64,000 bases of DNA from Mycocentrospora acerina (Eukaryota; Ascomycota; Dothideomycetes; Pleosporales): assembly GCA_022701365.1 (NCBI GenBank), contig JAKUHH010000150.1, positions 434,001 to 498,000 on the forward strand. Reading direction: 5' to 3'. The position numbers and the translations under genes were made by a program. Positions 53,980 through 64,000 of this stretch are shown one piece after another; within the stretch, counting starts at the first letter, position 1, and each line of letters begins with the position of its first letter. Under the pieces are notes generated by a model, which was not told where the DNA came from, did no database searches, and was given only the letters and a program-made list of their open reading frames with translations.

Positions 53980-55007
53980 TGTTGCGTTTCTCTTTTCTTT
54001 TCTTCTTCTTCTTCTTCTTCTTCCTCCTCTTCCTTCTCTTCCTCCTCTTCCTCCTCTTCTCGAGGCTTTTTGCTGCGGGGGAAGGAAGGGTGGACTCGGA
54101 GGATTTTTTTTGTTTTGTTTTGCTGGCTGGCTGCGGTTGTAGAGATGGGGGACTGGGCGGTTTGTGGCGGCAAGAGGCACAAAACAAGAGTGGTGGCGAG
54201 AGGATAGTAAGATTGAGAGAATGATGGATTGAGAGTGGGGGGAGGGGAATCGTGATGCGTCAGGGTAGGTGGAGCCAAGGCGAGGTGAGGTAATATGAGG
54301 TGAGGTGATGAAAGGAAAATAAAAAGAGGGCAAACAGTAGTTCAATTAGTCGCATCCGTCGTCTTCTTATGCATACTCGTCCTACCTGCTACTGCTGTTG
54401 TGCATCGGAGGCTACTAGATACCATGCACATCTCTCGTATGCGGAAAACACCCCGTTCATCACAAGCCCGTGCAAACACACCACAAGTGCCACAGCAAAT
54501 TTCAAAAACACCTGATAACCAACACGTTGAAACGTCTCATGATACATGGCTGAGAAGCGACAAAAAAACGCACCAATCTATGCATGCCCATATTCTGCGC
54601 ATATCCTTACGCCAAAACATGTTCAACGAGCCACAGACCGTTTGCCCAAATGATATCCTCCGCCCTTCTATAAAGCCTGCATAGCCAAGTCCCGCCTGAC
54701 TTTTTCGTCCTGCACCCCCCGCTCCCGTTCCCGCTCGCCAATCGTCTGCCCCGGCCAGTGACCTACCTATCCTTGCCAATAACCCATCTTTGCGAATAAC
54801 CTGCCGTGACCAATAATTTGCCCCTCACAAATAATCTGCCCTCAGGTATAAAATCCCCAAGCCAACTACCTGCCTTTACTTGCAACCTCCCCTCACTTAT
54901 AACCTCCCCTCACTTATAACCTCCCCTCACTTATAACCTCCCCTCACTTATAACCTCCCCTCACTTATAACTTTCCCTCACTAACAACTTCACCTAATCA
55001 AGTCAAT
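53980..55007. other. intergenic region with minisatellite
   Basis: This holds a CTT/CCT-rich tract (about 54000-54060) just upstream of the low-complexity gene's start, then the 17-bp minisatellite before the PFK-2/FBPase-2 stop. No gene is supported. Confidence 0.55.
54768..54985. repeat. 17-bp minisatellite with decayed left flank
   Basis: Five exact head-to-tail copies of AACCTCCCCTCACTTAT occupy 54884-54968, then a degenerate copy to about 54985. To the left (about 54768-54883) lie diverged units around AATAACCTGCC, AATAATTTGCC and AATAATCTGCC, apparently older related repeats. Confidence 0.85.
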
Positions 55008-56566
55008 CTAATGACTCCCATTCGACTGCTGGTGCTCAGCCTTACTCCCCTTGCCCCTCCACGTGCTGACTGCGGGGATATCTGCCCTTAACCTCTCCTC
55101 CTGGGTCGAATAAGCCTTTGGAGTGAGTTTGATGAGCGTGTGAAGCGGGACTTCCATCCAGGGACTCTGCTCCTGCGGAACGTTCATAAAGTATGCGTAG
55201 ATGCACCTCAGAATCGCCTGGTGCGTTACAATCAATATGTTTTCGCTTCGCTCCAATTCCATGATGATGGGCTCGAGGCGGATGACGACGTCGCGGTAGG
55301 ATTCGCCGCCGAGGTAGCGGTAGTTGTACTTGTCTTCGTCGCGCGATGCAAAGTCCTCGGGGTACTTTTGCTCGATTTGGGCATACGTCAGGCCGTCGCA
55401 GACACCAGAGTCGAGCTCGTCGAGTGCTTTCCATTCGAGCTTCTCAAAGGGCAGGAACCGAGCGGTTTGTATGGTTCGCTTCAGGGTCGAGGTCCAGACG
55501 GTGAGTTTGCGGTTGTCGCCGACAGATTTGGCAACAAGCCCGGGAAGCGCATGTGCATAGGCGTCTCCGCGCTCCGAAATGTTGGCGTCTCCTCCAATCT
55601 GGCCGGTGAGATTGTATTCTGATTCGCCGTGCTGTGTGGCTGGTTAGCAAGGGGGATGCTGGGTCGCCAGATTTCTTCGAGTTCTTCATGGGCAACTTTA
55701 CCCGTGATAACCAGATGGAGCGTGGCTTGATGTGCAGGTTCATCAAGTAGTAGACGACACGACTCTGGAGGTAGTCTTGGATCTGGTTGATGATGACCGT
55801 CTTGCCAACATCAATCAGCTTGACGTAGGTGAGATCGCGCTCGTCCTCGTCGATTGTCTGGTAGACCTTTTCGTAGTTGCGGATTCGGTTGCGGAAATCG
55901 GCGGCGGCCTCTTCTGGGTCCTGGCCCACGTAGTCGGGCGAGGTGGTCTTGACCTCGAGAATGTTGCTCATGATGAGATCCTCGTCGTCGCATTTTGACT
56001 CGACAAACAACGTCTCAATGTTCTCGGCGTCACAGCGCTCCTGTATCCACCTGCGCCGGCTCTTGGTGGAGTTGGTCGCGTCCAGGATGGCAATCAGGCC
56101 CGAGCCCTCGGCGAACCATTTGCACATGTCGTCGACGGCAGCCTCAGCTGCAGCCTTGCGGAGGCGCTCTCCCTCTGGATTCGTGGTATCAAAAAATTCA
56201 GCCGAGGGGTTTGGGGTGGCCGTCCGGCGATACTGGCCGACATTGAACGTCTTTGATTTGATGGATAGCCAGTGCAGATAGCGGACAACTTGGAGCGAGC
56301 ACAGCGTCAGCAATGGTCCATGTCCTCATCGCCAGCTGCAGGATATGCCTCTTCTGCTTCTTCTTCTTCTTCTTTTTCTTCTTCTTACCTTTCTGTGCAA
56401 TCAGACTCTTGCCACGGGCGGGCAGTCCCACCATGACGACGCATATGCGCGTGTCCTCGGCCTGCACACCGGCGCCGTTAGTTTTCCTGCTCGGCTTGAC
56501 AAAGTCTCCCGTGGGCACTGCGCGCATGTTGGGGGCGAAGAAGCCATTGTTGCCGTCTTCGGCCAT
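55008..56566 (-). CDS. 6-phosphofructo-2-kinase / fructose-2,6-bisphosphatase
   Basis: Three exons, 56389-56566, 55702-56288 and 55008-55631, encode 462 residues, close to yeast Fbp26. The kinase half has the P-loop GLPARGKS (47-54), NVGQYRRTATP, ILDATNSTKSRRRWI and LFVESKCDD. The phosphatase half has the phosphohistidine motif SRHGESEYN (His256), formed exactly at the second splice junction, then TSTLKRTIQTA, LDELDSGVCDGLTYAQIE and VTHQAILRCIYAYF with the second histidine. Both halves look intact, so it should make and degrade fructose-2,6-bisphosphate, the switch between glycolysis and gluconeogenesis. The first intron is purine-rich on the coding strand, (AAG)n next to its donor. Confidence 0.95.
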
Positions 56567-58273
56567 TGTGGGCGGGGGGAGGGGGACGATGCAGTGGATG
56601 GATGGGTTGTGTGATGTGCTATGTACAGGCAGAGTGCAGCAGTCGGGTGCAGCAGCCAGATGCAGTAGTCGAGTGAGCAGAGGCCTGGAGAAGACCCGTG
56701 TGCATGTAGTCGACGGTCAACAGTCAACAGTCAACAGCCAACAGGCGGCGGTCAATGAACGCTGCGTAGTCAGCGGGTCGAGGTCGCGAGCAGTAGTCGG
56801 GCGGGCTGAAGCAGCCGGCGTAGGGAAGCGGGGCGTGGGCGTGGTGGTGTTGCACGTCGCTGGCTTCGGCTCGGCATTGGGACAAGTCGAGAGTCGAGAG
56901 TCGAGAGGGAAGAGAAGGAGCCTGCGACGGTCGCGCGTGTCATATCATCTCATCGCATCTCTCCTCCTATCATGCTGCCGATGCTGCTGCTGCTGCCACT
57001 GCTGCTTGACACAGCTCCCGTTCCCCGCATTTAGCACCACGCCCGTCTTTCTCTTCGCACGCAAACGCCCGAATGCGGCACTTGGGCTGATTCGGTTGTC
57101 TGGCCCCGAGCTGCTCCACTTGGCCGGCAAAGAGTTTGGCTGCCCCATCGCCACACCACGCACCCGTCCGTGTTCCTGACCGCTGGGCCAACACGGCGTG
57201 CAACTTGCACCGCCCAATGCTGCCCTGGCCCTGGTCCTGGCCCAAGTCTTGATGCTGGCCCTGCCCGTGTGTACACGCTGCTAGGTACCCGTTGCGTATG
57301 ACGACACTGCCGTGTGCTCCCCTCGCTCCAGAATTTGCATGTGCCAAAGCCGCCGGGAGCCGGTCCGCGTGCGCCTCGTCAAGGCCATACGTCGACGACA
57401 GGAAAGGGAAAAAAATCAAAAAAAAACTCAAAAAGAAAAAAACTCACCGTCGAAATGGAATACGTCCTAGCATGACCCATCTTTGCTACAGTAATTGCCG
57501 TGACTTGCAATTTCCCCCCCTTCTCGCTTGAGCTGGCTGCTCCCGTCGGCGTATGCTGCTTGGTAGTGGGGCTGCGAGCGGGCGGAAGCCAAATGTTTAA
57601 AGTGCTGTGCCGTGGCAGGGAAATCCGGGGCAGGGCGATACCAAAAAAAAGTACTTGTTAGTTGGAGTGAAAGAGAGAAAAGGCAGGTTCCCACCTTGTC
57701 CAAACCGTCTGCTCTTTTAAACCCCGTCTGCGCTTGTCGCCTTTTCTTTCCCTGTTTACCTTATCGACTGCGCAGAACAACTTGCTGGAATCATTATCGC
57801 TGGCGCAATCGTCCACACCACCCACGTGCGTTTTCGTGGGCAGTGCATGGCGCGTCCATGCCATGGCGTGAATATTACCGGCTCCCCAAAACACACCCTC
57901 CTCAAATACCCAATGTTGCACAAGACACGTCATGACTTGCTCTTTCAAGAGCAGTGTAACATTAACAACTACAACTACCATATTCATCCTGCGTCCAATC
58001 TGCCATGCATCCATAAACATCGTCTCCCGCCTGTATATGCAAAAACCTAGCGCCAGACATGCCACAATGGCACTAACAATACGGGTATATAGCAATGCTG
58101 AGCTGGGATATCCTAATGCTGTACATCAAGTAATGCGACAGAGACAAATACAAACAATCGCCCTACGCAAGCCAACACATGTCCACGCCCCCTTGTGAAG
58201 CTCACACGGGAAATTCCAAACCATCATCCAACAACCGCCACACCAGACCTCCAGAGCCAGACAAGTGCAAACA
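56567..58273. other. intergenic region upstream of PFK-2/FBPase-2
   Basis: 1.7 kb. It contains short direct repeats, GTCAACA near 56716-56745 and GAGTCGA near 56886-56908, and a GC-rich promoter-like stretch. A minus-strand open frame at 57658-58095 lies in the 3' flank of the RXT3 gene and has no domain. No gene is supported. Confidence 0.5.
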
Positions 58274-61200
58274 TTACACTTGCAACCTCGCTGTCCCGTT
58301 GGCCCTGAATGCCTCTCCAACTCCACTCTGTAGAGCGAGAAGGGTTGCGCTCGCGTCCAGCCTACGCTTCAGTGCCGCTGCTGTTCGTTCCTGGCCCCGG
58401 CTGCCAATCCCTTCCTCTACCCACCTAATCCGGTTGATCATGAAGCTCAAGCCCTCATGCGTCTTGCATCTTCTGCTCGACATTCCGTATTCAACCGTAC
58501 CAACATACTCCTGCAGCCGTGGAAGTATCAGGATTTCAATCTGCAGATCCATGTCCGCAGGCGGCAATACCGGAGCTGCAGGTTTCTTGTTGAGCGTGTC
58601 TTCGGCGTCGCTGGCCTCGTTGGGCGCCATTATCCGAGGATCCAGCATCGAAATGTCCACAGTATCGTCCCATTCCCCGCGAATCCACCCAGAATGGATA
58701 GCAGCCGCTATCGGGTCAGAGTCGTCGCGGTACACACGCGCCCCCCAGAGGTGCCGTTCCAATACAATATGCTGCCGTTGCCGCGGCTTCAGGTAGAATC
58801 TCGGTACTCTAATGGTAAATGTGCAATTGATTGGATTGATTTCGAATCGAGGCAATCGTTTCGGTTTCGACGCATATCCGAATTGGTCGTCCAACGATGA
58901 GTTTGGTTTGGGCAGCTCAGTGGCTGCCTCATACAAGTGTGAACCCAGGTGTCGGCGAGGGTGCTTGGCTGCCTCTTCAAGAACAGCCTGAACGTCATGC
59001 ACCTTGTCCTGAATCTTGGGTAAAGGCACTGCTGCTACCTGTCCAATCCGAGGGGCCGCGTGATGGTGGTGGTGATGATGTGGCGGGCCCTGGATGTGAT
59101 GATGATGGTGTACGGGTTGACCTGGCCCACTCTGGACGCTGGGTTGCCGATTTAGAGAGGTTGGAATTTCCTCGTCTGGTCTATGGTGATGATGATGGTG
59201 ATGATGACTGTCTGGTTAGCATACATTTCGCTTATCAGACACGTGTGTGCTTACTGATGATGTGGTGCATGATGATGGTGATGACCGTGCTTGTTACGTT
59301 TCAATCCGCGGATACCAGATGGTGTACCTCTTCCGTCAGCACTATCATTGTCAAATACCTCCTCGTCCTTGACCCGTTTTGGTCTTCTGCCTTGCTGCGA
59401 ATTGACTCTTTGCAACCTTAGCATGTCGCCAGAGTCAAACGAGTCTTGCCCATTATGTGGCATAGGGCTCGAGCGTGACGGTGTTGACGACCCTAGTCCA
59501 CTGTCGAGGCCAGAAAACATTCGCCCAAACTCCCTCTTGATGCCGGGGTCTTTGCCAATAGACATGGGTTGCCCTTGGGCACCTTGAACAGCTTGCGGCA
59601 ACGGAGAAGCACGACCGGTCCTCCTGCTAGCCTCCAGCCCAAGGCCAATATGTGATTTCGAAAGCTGCATGGGCTCGCCCATCCTCTGTGGTTGGTCATA
59701 CAGAGGTCGACCAGGATATGCGTTTCCTCCAGATGATACAGACCGAGCGAGTGGCTGTGTTTTGTGTCGGTCGGTAGAGTTTGGATCTGACGTAGGTGGG
59801 GCATGATATTGTTCTACTACGCGATGGTTCAGTTGGTCCACGCTTCGCTCTCGTGTCAGGTCGTCGGGGCCTTGGGGTCCATAACGTGGAGGTCCAAGTG
59901 ACGGAGGGAGGTAGGACCCAAAGTTACGATGCAAAGCCGTTGGATCTTCTCGTCGGCTTTCATTGTATTCACGAGCCGTGTCACTGGGCGCTGAATGACG
60001 CCACATGTCGCGCGGAGCATCACTCAAACCAGCGATCGCACGGTTTTCGCGGGGCGGACTGAAGATGGATTGAGACACAGGGTGCACAGTATTGGGGCGT
60101 TCTCTGATTATTGCGCTTTGGCCTAGGCTTCCCAGAAGCTCTTCGGTGTTGGGCCTTGCGTGATGCGACTCGCCTAGCGTTCGGCGTCGTTCCTCAGGTG
60201 GACCGTACGCACCACGGCGTCCTCCTAAAGCACCGTAGGGTGTCCTTCCATCTTGTTCTAGGGCCCCAGGAGGACCTGTTGGCTGGCTGTTGGGCCTAGG
60301 CGGCACACCTCCAGACGGTTGTCGGGTATCCCTTCCTGACACATCGCTCAACGAGGACGCGAAGAGACGCTGACTTGGGAAGCCAGGTGGATTGTATGGT
60401 TGAGCAGATGGAGGCAGCGACTGCCGACCTTGCTCAGGGGAGCCCAGACTGCTGTAAGCCCGCGAAGGTGACCTGGCAGTGAAGCCATGTCCGTCAAGTG
60501 CTCTGGACGTGTTGCTGCCGTACATGTTTCTCTCGGGGGACTGCTGGCGTCGAAAGAGAGCGAAGTCTGATCGTGGCCCAGACAGCAGACTGCGCCTGGG
60601 CGACGGCGGCTGCATGCTGTGGCCGTTGGACGACGGCGTGTTGGTGGGAGACGACGACTGCGACTGTGATGTCTGGGCGGGCGCACCTGTGTCACCGACC
60701 CCAATCAGGGATGAGATGGACATGCTGCTCCCTGGCCGATGCGCTGGCCCAAGCCCAGGTAGTTCTCTATTCGCGCCGAAGCTGGGTGCGTACGAGGGGC
60801 GTTGGGCGTGCGACGGGTGGCTCTGCTGCTGCTGCTGCTGCTGTGGGGGCGATGCTGGAGGAGGCATCTGTGGGCGCGCAAACGATGGTGGCGGAGGGGG
60901 GTCGTGAGAGGGGGCTGCGGGAAAGTTAGTCGACTTGCGACGCGACTGGGACGAGGGATGCGGGGCTGTACCTCCAGAGGGGTTAGAAGGGCTCGTGCCG
61001 TTGAGCAGGGCGCGGCGCGCTGCATCGTAGCCGTACGGCGACGGGGCTGATGGGTTGCTTGCGCTGCTCATGGATGGCGGTGGAGCAGACTGGGAGTGGT
61101 GATGGGATTGAATGCTCCCAAAGCTGGGGCGCGCTAGAAATCAGATCAGCCGGGTGTTTCATCTCAAAGCGGTTTAACGTGAAGCGGAATCTCGCGTTAG

Positions 61201-61986
61201 CGAGCCATGGGTGCGGAGGGCGCCATGGCGGAATTCGACCAACACGCGCGAACGGAACATGCGCTTGTGCGTCGATCTGCGGAGAGTTGGGAAAAAAACA
61301 GCGTCGCAGGGCAGGCGACAAGATGCGCATTCACGACGGCGGGCGTGCTGCACATGGCCAGCTCGAGGCCTGCGACAGGCGGCGACAAGTGGAGAAGCCC
61401 CAGCCACGGATCATATCAGATCCCTGGGGCTTTGGCCTGCAGTCGACGTGTCTTGCAGCAGAGCATGCAGGTGCCGGTGCACGCGACGAGTCGTCGCATC
61501 CGGCGTCTTTTGCCTGCTCTGCGCCAGCGCCCCTCCAACCACGCCACAATGCTTGCGTCTTTTGGTCGAAATTGGCTACGGGAAAAGAATTGGCAGAATG
61601 GCCGCCACCACGACGCTGCACGCGCGAAGAAGGCTCCAGAGGGGAGAGCCCCAGTCGTAGTCCGTACCTGTGTTTGTCCAGCCAGCCTGGCGCTCTGCGT
61701 ATGCTTGCGGCGCGCCGTCTGTTGTGCCAACGCCGTGGCTGCTGCTGCGAGCATGCTGCGGTCCTTGGGGTAGGAACGGGTCGCGTCGAGACGTCGCATA
61801 TGAGTCGACAGAGAAGGGGACGTGCAATTGCTGCGGCTGCGACGTCGACACCGGGTAGCCTGCGTAGGCCTGCGTCGCCGTCGCCGCCGCCGCTGTCGTC
61901 GTGGGCGGCTGGTGGGTTGGATTGTGGGCCAGCGGGCGGTCTGGCGGGCGCGTGAAGGGCGGCGGGGCGGGCTGGCGGGCGTCCAT
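58274..61986 (-). CDS. RXT3: Rxt3, subunit of the Rpd3L histone deacetylase complex
   Basis: Exons 61668-61986, 59255-61133 and 58274-59207 give 1043 residues. The Rxt3 domain is at the C-terminus: FTIRVPRFYL, the hallmark LWGARVYRDDSDPIAAAIHSGW with IRGEWDD, then IEILILPRLQEYVGTVEYG and a final helix. The preceding 700 residues are Pro/Ser/Gln-rich and disordered with polyhistidine runs (HHHHHAPHH and a longer run after the last splice). Rxt3 is part of the large Rpd3 deacetylase complex that represses transcription. The first intron is long (534 nt), but phase and the junction WTNTARPSFGSIQSHHH support it. A possible extra 57-nt intron inside exon 2 (about 60914-60970) keeps the frame and would give 1024 residues. 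Confidence 0.87.
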
Positions 61987-62739
61987 GGTGTTGCAGTTGG
62001 GCGTGGAGCACCCGGCGACGCAGCGACAGTGTGGGGGACTCGCAGTGAGCCCACGCGCAGCAGGTGGTGTCCAAAAAGAAAGAGCGCCGCCCAGGACGTG
62101 GAATGGGCGAAAGAGCAGCCCTAGCGCGGGATCCGTGGCTGCAGGGATTCAAGGGCAGCCCGCCTCCCCCGCAGCCCATTTGCAGCAGCCGTTACGTGAC
62201 AAGAACCATGCATGCCTGCCATGTCCTCGTTCCAGGCGCACGCTCTAGTGCGCAAGGGAGCATCAAGGCCTGCCGTGCACGTCATGTAGCAGGCAACGGC
62301 GTGCATGCGCGCGGCATTGCCGCTCCACGCTGACCTGCTTGCTGCCAAAAGAAACCTCACCTGAGCACAGGCGTGGCTACGCCTGTCATGCACGGTGCCT
62401 GATTGACCGCTCTTTGCCAAGCCGAGCTAGCCCCCTCTGTGACGTTCGAGGCGTCTCCATGTTCACGTGCCCACGAGCACCTCGCTGGCCGTCTCGCCGT
62501 GTGCATCAGCAACCTCTGGTGTCGCCTCGCGTAGAGCAGCAAGAGCTGGAGCAGAGTAGATTCTCCTGTATGCCAGCAACATCCAGAAAGAAAAGAAATA
62601 CATCAAACCCGCGGACGCGTTCCCCAGCGGTCCACGCCCATCTGCATCTCTTCAGCCGTGCTCAGTCTAGCTGCCACATCACAAGAGCTGCACAGCGCGC
62701 TGCTATTGCTGGCTGTCCCTGTTCTCCAAAAAGTCGCAT
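61987..62739. other. divergent promoter of RXT3 and BTN1
   Basis: 753 bp, GC-rich near RXT3. No supported gene. Confidence 0.5.
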
Positions 62740-64000
62740 ATGCCTCTTCTTCCCATGCCCGGCTCCCCTGCTGCCTCATGGGCCGTCTACCGTGCTCGCC
62801 TCAAAGCCGTCTTTGACGGCGCGGATCCCCGAGTATGTGCAGCGTTCTGGCTATTTGGTATGCATAGATATGTTCAGTTTATGCCCGTTTGCAGAGAGTG
62901 AGCGAGGGTGGATGCATTGCAACTCGAAAGGCGCTCGAGAGACGATAGCCCCGGGGCTACCCGACTATTCTCCTCGAGGATGCATAGTCGCTCGCATGTC
63001 AACAGTCTGGAATACAGACTCAAGCTAATATACCTCAGGCCTCATCAACAACGTCCTCTATGTAATCATCCTCTCTGCTGCCCTCGATCTTGTGGGTCCC
63101 AACGTCCCCAAAGGCGTCGTCCTCCTCGCAGACGTCATCCCATCCTTCCTCACCAAGCTCTGCGCACCCTACTTCATCCACAAAATCCCATACAATGTCC
63201 GCATACCCGTCTTTGCCGCCATATCAGCATGCGGGATGCTCATCATCGCCCTGACTCCTGCGCTGCAAGACTCGAGGTCAATCTCCATCAAAATGTGCGG
63301 AGTGATGCTCGCGAGTCTAAGTAGTGGGGGAGGTGAACTCAGCTTTCTCGGACTCACACATTACTACGGCCACTTTGCACTTGCTTCGTGGGGCTCTGGG
63401 ACTGGAGGGGCGGGGTTGGTTGGTGCTGGAGCGTATGCGATTGCGACCAACAACCTCCACATCAGCCCACGTACGAGTCTGTTGTGGTTCTCTTTCCTTC
63501 CTCTGGTCATGCTCATCAGCTTCTTTGGCATTCTGCCCTTAGGCCCCCTTCGCGCTGGGTCAGGGAAACACGGCGACTACGAAGCCGTTGAGGGCGAGGA
63601 ACACGAAGAGGACGAGAGTCTCCTTGCGTCGGAAAATACGAGACTCGAACGCACTTCTTCATCTGACCTCAGCAAAGATACCAGTGGAATAGCAAACAGC
63701 TTCACAGCCAACCTTGACCGCGCCCGCGGACTATTCTTCCCATAGTAAGCCTCCCTTGACACCACCCAACACCTCCCCCCATCTAACACCACCTAGCATG
63801 CTCCCCCTCCTCCTCGTCTACATTGCCGAATACACCATCAACCAAGGCGTCGCGCCCACACTGCTCTTCCCCCTCCCCTCCAGCCCATTCACCTCGTACC
63901 GCTCCTTCTACAGCACCTACGCCTTCATCTACCAAATCGGCGTCTTCATCTCCCGCTCCTCAACGCCCTTTATCCGCATCCACGCCCTCTACATCCCCTC
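62740..64000 (+). CDS. BTN1: Btn1/CLN3 (battenin) family membrane protein, 5' part
   Basis: Exons 62740-62857, 63039-63744 and 63797 onward; the gene runs off the window, so the C-terminus is missing. About 342 residues are visible. After a short N-terminus (MPLLPMPGSPAASW) the first helix is [25 protein letters not shown], a CLN3 signature. Further family marks are LLADVIPSFLTKLCAPYF, GVMLASLSSGGGELSFLGLTHYYG and SWGSGTGGAGLVGAGAYA. A cytosolic acidic loop (about 200-250) precedes MLPLLLVYIAEYTINQGVAPTL. Btn1 sits in the vacuole or Golgi membrane and affects pH and arginine homeostasis and vesicle traffic; human CLN3 is its orthologue. Confidence 0.93.

Noticed and set aside
54004..54345. 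Longer N-terminus for the low-complexity orphan protein
   Set aside because: The extension is translated from CTT/CCT repeats (Arg/Glu/Gly runs) and has no conserved feature.
54884..54985. Telomere-like or CRISPR-like array
   Set aside because: The unit is 17 bp, head to tail without spacers, and is not a telomere repeat. It is a plain minisatellite.
57658..58095. 145-codon open frame on the minus strand
   Set aside because: It lies in the 3' flank of RXT3, has no domain, and has no splice or promoter support.
61050..61955. 301-codon open frame on the plus strand
   Set aside because: It is antisense to RXT3 exons 1-2 and intron 1. Its composition follows the GC-rich opposite strand and it shows no motif.

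Overview
The window is nuclear DNA of a filamentous ascomycete fungus. Nearly every gene has short introns (about 45-140 nt) with GT..AG ends (two are GC..AG), the genes lie on both strands without operons, and the products include fungal families: Rxt3, Dsc3, Rrg9, Ipi1, Btn1, Dabb proteins, fungal DUF262 and DUF2236 proteins, a cutinase and a secreted mannanase. The gene set and style fit a plant-associated Dothideomycete, probably Pleosporales. That placement is inference; no marker gene such as rDNA is present. I find no CRISPR array, no intact transposon, no rRNA and no convincing tRNA.

Layout. 1-7.1 kb: an alpha/beta hydrolase, a membrane-anchored histidine acid phosphatase, an FMN-dependent L-lactate monooxygenase-type enzyme and a short-chain dehydrogenase (SDR). 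8-16.9 kb: a DUF262 protein, Ipi1 (ribosome biogenesis), a roadblock/LC7 protein, a peroxisomal-type peroxiredoxin and a second SDR. 16.9-24 kb is gene-poor and AT-rich and holds two secreted plant-polymer enzymes, a cutinase with an unusual lysine-rich tail and a GH5 endo-mannanase. 24-35 kb is a membrane and transport block: a 988-residue membrane protein, an MFS transporter, a MATE transporter and a secreted agmatinase-family enzyme. 35-46 kb is mostly housekeeping: Isa1, a Dabb protein, Dsc3, a small triple-repeat protein, Rrg9, a DUF2236 protein and a CCCH zinc-finger protein. 46-57 kb holds a third SDR, cytochrome c, a pyruvate dehydrogenase kinase, a low-complexity orphan protein next to a 173-base assembly gap in a (CT)n tract, and 6-phosphofructo-2-kinase/fructose-2,6-bisphosphatase. 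57-64 kb holds Rxt3 and the 5' part of Btn1/CLN3.

How the genes relate. There is no single pathway. A mitochondrial and central-carbon theme recurs (Isa1, Rrg9, cytochrome c, PDH kinase, PFK-2/FBPase-2, lactate oxidation). The 19.9-35 kb stretch resembles an accessory region concerned with the outside of the cell: plant-polymer hydrolysis, then efflux, then guanidino-compound hydrolysis. The candidates I rate highest for being undescribed are the triple-repeat protein at 39.4 kb, the lysine-rich cutinase tail, the DUF262 protein and the transporter/agmatinase block.

Gene models were built by hand from splice sites, reading phase and family motifs. Exon coordinates are given in each entry, and all exon sums are multiples of three except for the gene cut by the window end.
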